DNA of 64,000 nucleotides from positions 1 to 64,000 of the forward strand of contig JABYQS010000074.1 of NCBI GenBank assembly GCA_022592435.1, written 5' to 3'. The stretch is from Cerioporus squamosus. Its lineage: Eukaryota; Basidiomycota; Agaricomycetes; Polyporales; Polyporaceae. The translations under genes and the position numbers were made by a program. The notes beneath the pieces were generated by a model, which ran no database searches, was not told the DNA's origin, and was given only the letters and a program-made list of their open reading frames with translations. This document shows positions 32,869 through 42,868 of this stretch, one piece after another. How positions within the stretch are numbered: position 1 is the first letter of the stretch; each line of letters begins with the position of its first letter.

Positions 32869-35800
32869 ATGTACGCCGCAGGCTACCCCTACCACGACGA
32901 CCTGCGCACCATGGACCTGCGATCGCGCCTCCCCGATGACCCTACGCGCAGCCACCACCTAACTGGCAGATGCTCCAGCATCCCCCGTATCCCGATCTCA
33001 GCGTGCCGATCCCGCCTCCGCATGGGTCATCGGCGCACGTTCCATCTCCGATCTCAACACCCTCAAACGCAGGAGGCAACTCCCCCGTCGACTACTTCGG
33101 CATGCACAACATGGGTCCTAGCCAACAAGAGCAGTGGATGATGCAACAAGCACAGCAGCGTGAGTCGTCAGTAATCTCTCGTCCGCTCGATAAGCTAATA
33201 AGCTTTGCCGTATAGCGCACTCGATGTCCGGACCGTATGTCGAAGGCGGTGAGTGATATTGTCTGGTGCTCCGTGTCGGATCGAGTGGTGGGCGCGACTG
33301 ACATTCTCTTGGACCACACAGGCTATCTTCCTCCGGTTAAGGCGGAGGCTAACCATTACCCGACGACACTCAGTGCAGACTACAGTCACATTCTGCAGGA
33401 CCCCTCTCAGTTCAATATTGATCAATTCACGCAGCTGAGTAGCGGAGCAAACGGGGGCAGCACCGCTGGTGGTCCCGATCGCACCAGACGCGGCCGTCAA
33501 GGGGCGGCTAAGCGTACTGGCGCGTGCGCCCGATGTCGGCGGCTCAAGGTATTTTCACCGCCCTCGCGATGACGCACCGTCGCCTGAGCATACGCTGATC
33601 CCTTGGTAGATGAAATGCACCTTCAACCAAACCGACGACGAGGTATGCTCCCGGTGTGTCGCCGGCGGGTATGAGTGCGTCTTTCCGGGACGGAAGCCCC
33701 GCGCGCCCGGGTACGTGTCCCGCAGCCTCTTGCATCTCAGCGGCCTGTTGACGGGCTGCACAGCGTGCGCATGGTCCTGCGCCAGCAAATCCGCGAGAAG
33801 GACGCGCAGATCGACAATCTTTTGAGCAGGGTCAACCCCGGTCCCACGATGGCGACGCCGCTCACGCTAGTCCCCGCCCGGCTCCCGTTCACCCAGAAGG
33901 AGCGCGCCGAGTACCGGGACGTCCTCACGTACCTCGAGCGCGCCGCCCAGCAGGCGGGACAGCGGTTCATGGGCGACGGCCGCACCAAGTTCGACATCTC
34001 CGCCCTTGAAGATGTGATGTCCGAGGATGAGTCAGAGAGCGGAGAGGAGATGATCGAAGGGTCGACCAGTCCGAAGCGGGGTGCGTCCCCGAAGAGCGAG
34101 CAGTCGCATCCCATGGAGAGCATCCTGGAGGTCGCTGCTCCAACGGGAATGATGGCCGTCGCTGCTTTGCAGAACTGGGGCGCGAATCCAAAGTCTGTCC
34201 CGGATAGCGCATCGGAATCGAGTGGTTCCAAGGAAGGCGTCGATGCAGGCGTCGCAGGAGAGATGTACTTCCTCCCTGGTGAGTAGCAGCCGCTCCGTCT
34301 TGGACTGCCTCGTGGACTTCGCTCATCCTTTGGTATTGTCAGGCCCACAGGCCAACCTGCAGCTGCGTCGTCTCATCGTCGAGCGCCAAAGCCCTCCGGA
34401 CATTCTACTTTCCGGATTGATCACGCCAGAGGATGTCACCGCTCTGTTTGAGATGTACGTCCTTCTCGCGACACTGTACCAACTGCCATGCTAACACATG
34501 TGTTCAACGATGATGAACGATAGCCACTATAAATGGATCAATGTAGGCTATATCAGATCGCATAACGTTCTGAATGCCGCACTAATGCTCCTTTCAGCCG
34601 ATCATTCCCATCCTCGATGAAAACATCCACAGTCCGGCCTCCGTGCTCGCACGCTGTCCGTTCCTATTCACCGTTAGTACGTAGTCTTCTGTCCAGAGTC
34701 TAACCCGACTATCAGCTAACGCGACGCAGTTTGCACCGTTGCCTCGCGGTATTACAAGGAGAAGCCTCAGATCCATGGAATGGCCATTCATTTCGCCAAA
34801 GCCGCCGCTGCCAACGCTGTCATCGATGGATGGAAGACGGTGGAGATGTGTCAAGCATTCGCGCTCTGGAGCGTATATAACCCGCCTGCACGCCGTTGGG
34901 AGGAAGACCGTGCGTGGTGTTATACCGGCATCGCATTCCGGTATGTTATTGACTCCAATCATGGCATCGGCAGTCGTATGCTTATTGATCGGGGCACATG
35001 TAGACTTGCTACCGAGCTCAACCTCAGTCGTATCCCCGACAAATTCACCGATGAACGGGCGGAGCGGGAGAGCCACAACCGCACGCGCATGTGGCTGATG
35101 TGCTTCATCATGGACCGATGTCTCAGCATTCAGTCCGGCAAGGCCTGGATGGTCCAAGAAGACGCAGTGCGTGTCCTCGACATCGTCCCCACCTCCCGCT
35201 CGTACTGACCTCAGTGCTATTCCTTCCCTACCCAGACCATCCGCGATGCGGCCTCATGGTTGCGCAACCACAAGTACCATAACCAGTGTGACGGCTACTT
35301 GACGAGCCTCACAGAGCTGCTTATCATCATGTCGCGGTTTGTCGGCACGGTCAACCCAGCCTTTGGGACAAGTTCGGTGGAATCCATCGACGTAAGTTTC
35401 ATGTATCCTTTTGCGGCAAGCCGAGGTCTGACATCATCGTGCTTCGCTGCTTGCAGGACATTGACTTTGCTGCGCTCTACAGAGCATATGATGACGAGCT
35501 CCTGGCATGGAAGAGCAACATCGATGTGCGACACAAGGGCGAGAAGACTTCCCCAGGTCCGTCTATATGCCGTGCAGAGTCTGCATCCGCTCGCCGCTGA
35601 CACGCCCCGTCGCCCGCCTTTAGAACCCGCCATTGTGATGGAAATCACGTTGGTGAACTGGTATGCTCCCGACCCGTTCTAGCGGCGCTTGTTCGGCTGC
35701 TAACCACCGTTGTGGTCAGCGTGTACTATTATTGCCGTCTCGTGATTTGCTGCTGCGGCATGCAGTTGATGTCGAAGCAGAAGACGATCCAACCAAGCGA

Positions 35801-36598
35801 GCTGTTCGCGGGCGTGCGTCATACTTTTATCATCTGCCATTGGACCCGGCTCATGTTCCGCTGATTGTAGTGCGTGCAAGCCGCCACCAGTCTCGTCAAG
35901 CTCATGATTGAAGGCTTCGTCCCTAGCGGATTCGTACCTTACTTCCCGGAACTCGTGTACGTCCACTCCGCATTCGCGGCCGTGGTCCTTCTCAAGGTAT
36001 ATCCGCTATAATTACCGGTAGCTTCCTGACTGACGGCTGACTATCTCAGTGCCTTCGTCCCGAGTACAACGCCTTCCTTGACATCCAGCAAGAGGAGCGC
36101 ATCATCGAGCTTGTGAAGCGCCTCTTCGATACATGGACGTCGGATAAGTTCTCTCTTGACGAGCGGCACAACACCCAGCTATACGCTCGCTTCGTCAAGC
36201 AGCTCATGGAGCCGCACATGTCACGCCTTGCGGAGAAGAAGCGGGCGGCTGCCAATCAGTCTACCAGCCAGGTCAAGACCGAGCAGATCCCCATCTCTCC
36301 GACGGGCGTATCGGACTCCTCCACATCTCCCACCGTCTACCAGGAGCAAGATCCCTCATTGAGTCTTGGAGACATCTACTCCCCGGACGTGGATGTCTCG
36401 AAGGCCGCTGCGCAGCTTGCTGCCTCAGGGATGCTCCCCGATCCGGGTGTCTCCTGGGAGCAACTCTTCGGGTCGTCGGATAGCGGAGGATTCCTGAACG
36501 GCCCCATGGGCGGCGGTGACGTTACGGGCATGATGGGCGACGAATGCCTTGCAGCGATGATGGGACTCGGCGACGGGGCATGGTTCCTCCAGAACTGA
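32869..36598 (+). CDS. Zn2Cys6 transcription factor, PriB-like (N-terminus unresolved, frame break)
   Basis: From the internal Met at 32970, sixteen exons run in phase to 36598 (903 aa): 32970-33159, 33216-33248, 33322-33548, 33610-33710, 33764-34278, 34343-34454, 34524-34542, 34598-34676, 34730-34940, 35004-35166, 35236-35391, 35457-35556, 35624-35660, 35720-35813, 35871-35996, 36050-36598. The zinc cluster is CARCRRLKMKC, then CSRCVAGGYEC, split by an intron after the third basic residue. RQQIREKDAQIDNLL is a dimerising coiled coil. A fungal transcription-factor middle domain follows (AFALWSVYNPPARRW, MCFIMDRCLSI). It resembles PriB-type regulators of fruiting. Upstream, MYAAGYPYHDDLRTMDLRSR looks coding but is in another frame; the two frames meet at 32938-32946. 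Confidence 0.85.
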
Positions 36599-37056
36599 GC
36601 TTCCTTTTCCGTCTCCCCGTCCTCCGTCATCCCTGCATTTGCTATCGCACGTCGTGGTAGTACCTGTTCCTCTCGCGCATCTCTTCTTCTCATCGGTCGT
36701 GTGCTTCCTGTCTTCGCTATGCTTCCCTTGTTGCTGATGCTGTCGGATCCGCTCGTCCCCGGACTTCTGTGGCCTTCTCGTCTCGTTTCTCCGTCTGCCA
36801 TCGGAATTTCTTCATGTACTTGTACCCGCTAATGTATTTGCTGGCTCCGTACCTTATATGCTAGATGTAACTCTATCGTATCCAGCCTCGTCTGGTTATG
36901 ATGTCGTCCTCGCGGATCCTTCTGTACCTTACAATGCTTACATACCTCGACCGATTTTCAAAATGATTAGCATCGTCTTCCCTTTCCCGCTGTAATCGCC
37001 CGAAGCTCGCGCTGGAGTCGGCCGCTGAGAAGGGACAAGTTGAGCGGAGATATGAT
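36599..37056. other. Convergent 3' flanks
   Basis: T/C-rich 3' region of the Zn2Cys6 gene facing the end of the small gene on the minus strand. No further gene seen. Confidence 0.5.
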
Positions 37057-37680
37057 TTATTTGCTCAGGGCGGTCGGGGGCAAGGCGGGGAGAACAGACG
37101 ACCGGACGATCGCTTGCAGTGCGAGGATATCCCACAGTGAATGCAGCGGAGACCAAATCCAGGGGGAGAACATCCGCGCTCCGATGCGCAGTGCGTCGCG
37201 TACAAAGTCAGCGAGAGGCGATAGTACCTTGCGCGCGAGACTTTCGCCCTCTGTATGGACAAGGGCGCCTGCGACAGGGATCCCTGCCAGGGGCGCGACG
37301 ATTCTCTCAGACGCATGGAGAAGATCTGGAACTTCAGTGGTGGTTTAGTAACCGAGTCGTGCGAACTGGATTACACCTGACAGACACCTGACGGGACACA
37401 CAAACCTTCCAAGACGCCCGAGAATGCCTCCGTGAACTCATCGAAGATAGGTCGGATCAGGATATCAGGGCCTCGGCCTTTGTAGGCCATAACCAAGAAC
37501 TGCGACTGCAGCCGCGCTGAGTATTGAGGGTATTATGTGATCAGGTCAATTATGCGCAAGACTCTAGACCATGTCACCGACAGGGTCGACATCGGGAAGA
37601 GACTGACGAATGGGGGAGTTTACGGTGGGTTGCAACAGAAGCGAGTGAGAGGTCGGAAGGCGGAGCTGACGGGATATCAT
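37057..37680 (-). CDS. Small hypothetical protein, possible mitochondrial presequence
   Basis: Three minus-strand exons, 37680-37578, 37516-37406, 37325-37057, fit in phase and give 160 aa. The first 20 residues contain Arg, Ser and Leu and no acidic residue (MISRQLRLPTSHSLLLQP), like a mitochondrial targeting sequence. The middle reads FLVMAYKGRGPDILIRPIFD and is followed by amphipathic segments (LLHASERIVAPLAGIP, VLSPLADFVRDALRIG). I recognise no family. Support is the consistent splice phase, branch-like CTGAC/CTGAT sites and the protein-like character of all exons. The gene is tail-to-tail with the Zn2Cys6 regulator. It could also be a lineage-specific gene of unknown location. Confidence 0.5.
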
Positions 37681-37881
37681 ATAGGATGAATATGTAAGTG
37701 TTTGAATACTGAGTAGTGGACAGACGATGTTAACTCTAGTCGCCTCGCGACTCTACATCAGATGGTCTATGTCCGACTCGAGAACAGATATTGTATGCCG
37801 AGCGGGGTCTATCACGGGTGGAACGGCTGTCCCAATGCACCTTCGAAGAGATCAGCGGACAGCCTGACACTCGGATTGAGA

Positions 37882-39292
37882 TTACTCACTCTTCCACGGC
37901 TCACTGACTATTCGCGCTCGCAGCTTCCCAGCAGCCTGAAGCTTGGCAAGAAGAGGCGCGTCATAGTCCTCCAGGGTCTTGACACGAGGATCTTCTTCAT
38001 CCGGGTAGATGTCGAGCAGGACGCTCTGCAAGTTGGGAAGCGTCCGGTCTCCGGAGCGAAGATATCGTCCAACTTGTCTAGGTCCCAGAATGGGACACAG
38101 TCCACCCACCAATCGCCGTTCTCCAAGCAGCGCACTCGCAGGCAAAGAGTGAGCACGCGGAAGGTAGACGGGAGCGATGAAAAAGGGGGACGAGCATCGG
38201 AGGTTGTGGGATGGGGATGTAGTATTCGCTGTCTCGGCGGCAGTAAGACGAGTTGCACCAGCCGAGGACTCCAAGCCGGAGGTGGGTGAGCTGTGTACAG
38301 CCAGCCAAGGCTGCTCCTAGCGCAGTCCGTGTAGTTTCTGATGACGAGGAAGACCAATGCACATCAATGAGCCTGGAAGAGGACTGGGTGCATTCGACGA
38401 CGAACCTGGTATATCATCGGGTATCGCACCTTCACCAAAGTCAAGGTCGACGCTGACCAGGCTCCGCGCCACGTCACAGGAAAGGAAGCGGATGAGAGCG
38501 GGGATTTGCGGATATAGAGAGCCAACACGATTGCACTGGAGGGCCACCGCACGGAAGGTGTTGGGTGCGAGGATACTTTCAAGGTATCCAACATGTTGTC
38601 CTAGGAAATCCGCCTTAAGGAGGATAAGTTGGCGAAGATGGACGATCGGCTGTACACGATCGTCGATATCTGTCCAGAACACCTGACCAGAGATCTTGAG
38701 TGTGCCAACGGACATCACAGAAAGCATACTTGACAGGGTCACCAGGAAGGGAGGTCCCGCGTTCCCGAGGCGATTGAATTCGAGGACGTCGAGGCAAGCC
38801 AGCGGTGCCCGGGCTGCGACAGAGGCATCATATAGGCCAAAGTCTCCGCACATGTGGACACCACGGAACGAAAGCTTGCGCAGCGACCTCAGGTTCGGAA
38901 GGATCCGGATGAAGTCTTCGTACTGAAATACGTAAGGAATTGACCGTCCGTCCAACGTGAGGTCGCTCCCTCCGACGAAAGTGAGCTCCCTGATATAGGC
39001 GGCAACTCCCGGTTGTTCGTAGCAGAAGGAGCAAAATCCCTCAAACCGGCGATTCCAACCAGTCACCTGCGGGAGGCGTCCGCGTCAACAAATGCACCGC
39101 ATGCTGATGTTTGAAGAACGCGCTCACCTTGATGACAGCGAAGTTGTAGCGTCTAGCGAGCTCGTGTCAGCGGCTCGAGACCAAGGTACATGCGTGGAGA
39201 GAGGTTTTGTCGTTAATGAGGAAAATGAGAATGTTGTCGAATAGTTCCGGGGGAAGGTCATCGAGGAGCACGGAGCTAACATCGGCGACCAT
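37882..39292 (-). pseudogene. F-box protein gene, broken (copy B)
   Basis: The F-box lies at the front: start at 39292, LDDLPPELFDNILIFL, then CTLVSSR and a TGA at 39169-39167 exactly where the conserved Trp is expected. Reading continues in frame after it (HELARRYNFAVIK), across an intron 39127-39067 into 39066-about 38410, and across another (about 38410-38352) to AGCTQLTHLRLGVLG. Two frame breaks follow, at the A5/G5 run 38180-38189 and near 38036, after which the family C-terminus LEDYDAPLLAKLQAAGKL ends at 37882. F-box proteins recruit substrates to SCF ubiquitin ligases. With one stop and two shifts this copy should be non-functional. It is next to a second broken copy on the same strand. 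Confidence 0.8.
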
Positions 39293-39413
39293 AGTGGTAG
39301 AGGGACAAGATGTGGGGCGCCAGAACGTCGCCGCCTGGAGTCATAACATCTGGCGCTATCATCACTTACGTATACTAGCATGCACGAGGCTCGCAGTTGA
39401 AGTAGTGAGCTAG

Positions 39414-41042
39414 CTATGGGAGGCAGAAGATGCATATGTGGCCTGGGGTACCGAAACAAGATGCTGGAGGTGATGTGCGTGTCAAAATGCCGGCAGAAGC
39501 ACGCCCTCTGTCGGCAATGTCATCAACGTCTATGTGTGCATTAATGCCTACACAACGGATGTATTGACTCACGTTCCAGAGGGGCACTGGCGAAGACCTC
39601 TTGGAGTAGCCCGGCAGCGCGCAGCCTGGGCAAGATAGGGAGCATCGCCTCCTTGAGCGCCTTGTGTCGTGGACAGTCGAGCTCGATGATGACGCTTTCG
39701 AGCAAGGGAACAACGCGCCCCTTCCTGGGGCCAGCAGATCGTCAATCTGCGGCAAGTCCCACAATTCTTGGAATCTAAAAGCCCATAGACGAGTGACCAC
39801 TCGCACTCCTATAACCTGGATAGAAGAAGGCGCCAGTCGCAAGATCGTGCTCAGAACGGAACGTTGCCAATAGCCACCTGGCCTGTGCTTGAGGAAGCCA
39901 GGGATGTCAACTCGGAGGTTACGGAGGCACGTGCAAGAGGATAGGGCACGGCCCAAGGTCTCCCAATCTGGTGGAAACATTTGTCAGAAAGACCGCACTT
40001 TGCCACGTATATAAATGCAGAGCCAGACGCACCGTCTACCCGTGAATACCAGGCGAGCAGCGTGACTAAGTGCAAGTCGATGCTAACGATGCTCTGTGCT
40101 GGCGCCGACCGGAGGAAAACGCGGAACTGCTGGGTGGTGAGAGAATGGTAGGCATTGAACGACGAAGACATCGCTCTGAGGACTCCGGGGCGGAGAAGAC
40201 GGGCGAAGAACCCATGTGCATCAATGGCTGTCCGTGTCCGCGTGTAGCATAAACCTCCGCCGAATACCAGGTTCTGGGTTGATATGAGTCTTTCCGGGCG
40301 CCACGCAGCTAACTCGAACTCGCGCTTATCCCTGTCGACGGGACCGGGGACGAGGAGCTCCTCCACTTCCAGCGTGTCCGCGTTGAACAAGGAGAAGAAG
40401 TCGGCGAAGGTGTCCAGATAACCGGTAGACTCGGCACTCCCACACCCGGAGACCGTGAGCTTGCGGAGGGCAAAGGGATATCGGGGATCAGTGGCGACAA
40501 TCCGGGATATGCTTTCGGGTACGCGTAATGCGATTTGTTTGATAGAGAGTGTGTGCAGAGAGGTGAGCATGGGCAAGATGGTGGCGAATGTTTCGACATT
40601 GAAGTCACACACGCCCTCTTCAATGTACGGTCCGGCCAGGCGTAGCTCCTTGATATAGCCCGTGATGGACGTGTTTTGGCGCAAGAAGTTAAAGAACGCA
40701 AGGAACGACTTCGGGTACCACGAGGCGTCCACAGTCAAGACCGCGTATAGGTAGGGCAGCACCGAGTCTCTCCAGCGTTGGCAGACGAGCGCCGCATTGG
40801 TCAAAGCTCGTTTCCTGTTCCGTAGCAGTTTGAAGGATCTCGTCCCAAAGTTCTTGCGGAAGGTGTCCACCCCGGACTCTGAAATAAAACTCAGTGTGCG
40901 GATGGACGGCGGAAGTATACCGCACTCACGGAGTCTCGAGCCAATCCTGGTACCGCGCGTTGGACGGTGAGTGGACTTCGCAAACGGATATGAAGTCATT
41001 ACTGACCTCAAGGTAGAAAGGGAGCTCAGACAAGAGGTTCAT
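39414..41042 (-). pseudogene. F-box protein gene, broken (copy A)
   Basis: Exon 1 (41042-40930) joins in phase to an exon starting at 40878 with GGHLPQELWDEILQTATEQ, the F-box start. The rest of the box, ALVCQRWRDSVLPYLYAVLT, is in the next frame, so one base is in excess near 40785-40797. This frame then runs about 900 bp through the leucine-rich-like body (LRLAGPYIEEG, LPMLTSLHTLSIKQIAL). A second break lies at about 39721-39732 in the segment DDLLAP/RKGRVVPLLE, and the junction near 39970 is also unclear. Two shifts suggest a pseudogene. It belongs to the same F-box family as copy B; the pair probably arose by tandem duplication. Confidence 0.75.
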
Positions 41043-41895
41043 GCCTTCGAGGGGAAATAACGCATTCAGGAGGAGGGAGCAAGTTGTACTTATACGGGAG
41101 CGTGTGGGGGCGACGGCGGTCTCCGTGAGAATCGCGATGACTCGAGGCTCTGCATGTACGATAGAATATCGATATACATACATAACCAGCGTCATCGCGA
41201 CCGGTACCTTCGTAGAGAACGTAGTGCTGTGTTCTGGCTGTGTCCCACCGCGCCAATGTGATGGTTCAAGAACGCACAAGCAGGTTATGCATCGCCTCGA
41301 AGAGAGCCGTAGAAGCGGAGAAACCGATCAGCAACACGCATACCTAGAAGCAGAGCCATATCACAGCAGAGCAAAGCACATCGCAAGGACAGCATTTCTC
41401 CGGTCCGTGTCCTTGCAGAGAAATGTGACCGACCGTACGCGTCGTCCTCTAGGTCCTCTCCGGATGCCTAGCAGACCATATTGATCCCGCGAAACTTCAG
41501 GGTATTGACAGAGTAGTAGCGAGCTCCTCCAGGACGGACTGCACCTGCGTCTCGTCTATATGGTGCCTCGAAGGAGTTTGCTATAGTACAAGCTGAACCA
41601 AGTCGAGTCCTATCAGCATGTGATGTATGATATGGGGGTTCGACGCACGTACTGTGGCTCGTAGGTGACCGTTGATGCTCGAATATACATGCATCATTCG
41701 TGGCGTGAGTTTCAACTACAACAGTTTCGGCGGCGGTGGCGGCGGTGATGGTTTGCGAAGAAGCACCGAAGCACGTTCTGCAAGTTCAACCAAGCCTCAA
41801 GCTGCCAACTTCTAGTTTCCCGCGCTGCCAGGTCTCCCCTCTCCCTCCACCACCACCACCACACCAGAGTCCAGACCCGCACGCCCTCGAACTCC
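41043..41895. other. Intergenic, no gene recognised
   Basis: Divergent interval between F-box copy A (minus) and the CHZ1-like gene (plus). A CACCACCAC run lies at about 41846-41862. No coding signal. Confidence 0.45.
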
Positions 41896-42551
41896 ATGTT
41901 GTCCCGAAGCAAGCGTCGCGCAGAGCCCGAGCCGGACAAGAAGAAGAGAAAAAAGTAATGTCTCTCTACCCATCGTGCGCGATGTAGGTCACGAACGAGT
42001 TCGACGTGGCGTGGCGCAACCTCCCAACGACCAATCACCTCCTCGAAGGGCGAAGCGGGACTCAGACGAGGACGACTTCGATGCTAGTGATGTTGACTCT
42101 GACGAGGGTATCGACAATGGTGCGTAGCTTGTCTGCATTCGTGGGTTTGTGAAGTTATTGAGACGAAGGGTTGAGGACAGATGAGCTTGGGGCGTTGAGC
42201 ACGGAGAACATCATTACCACGGGTCGCCGGACGCGCGGGATCCGCATCGACTACACCAAGGTCAAGGGGTTCAACGAGAGCGACGACGACGATGACGAGG
42301 AGGAAGAGGAGGAGCCCAAGAAGAAGAAGCCTACTCGAGGCTCCAGCGCGAGCAAGAGCAAGGCCAAGCCGTCGAGCTCGAGTTCGTCAAAGAAGGCTCC
42401 CGCTTATCCACCCAGTAAGCCCGTGCAGAAGACCAAGACGCGGATCGAGTCGGATGAGGAGGAGGAAGCAGAGGACAGCGAGAAACACGACGATGATGAT
42501 GATGATGACGAAGAACAGGAAGCGAAGGGAGACGAGGAGGACGATGATTGA
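41896..42551 (+). CDS. CHZ1: CHZ1-like histone H2A.Z chaperone
   Basis: Proposed exons 41896-41954, 42049-42119 and 42181-42551 give 166 aa. Chz1 binds H2A.Z-H2B dimers in the nucleus and hands them to the SWR1 remodeller. The CHZ motif spans the last intron: an acidic lead (SDVDSDEGIDN), then LSTENIITTGRRTRGIRIDY, matching the family pattern N-I-I-x-x-x-R-R-T-R-G-x-x-I-D-Y. A basic nuclear-localisation-like start (DKKKRKK) and a long C-terminal acidic/Lys-Ser tail surround it. The last intron is secure. The first join uses an AAG acceptor at 42047-42048, picked because it is the one that keeps phase; the start is therefore less certain. Confidence 0.75.
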
Positions 42552-42868
42552 TGAGTGGAAGACCGCGTGCTTGACCGGTATGTCTGCCACCTCCAAATCT
42601 CAAGCTCGTGCCTAATGATCATGCCAGGTTGTACGTGTACGATATGTGTTGTGACTGCAGATTGTACGAGTGAAGTGTTACTTCAGGTCTCTACTGCCCC
42701 ACTGTCCCCCGTCCTACCTAGTGAAGCTACATATGTAGCTTGTTGGTGGACCGGCGCGCAAGCAGGAATAAGATGCCCGTATGTCAGGACGTCCTGGATC
42801 TGGTCGATTCGAATAGTATAAAGTACAGGCTGGCGACGGGGTGATGCAAGATGTGTTGTGTGTATATC
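42552..42868. other. Convergent 3' flanks of CHZ1 and acyl-CoA oxidase
   Basis: About 317 bp between two stop codons facing each other. No gene seen. Confidence 0.5.
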
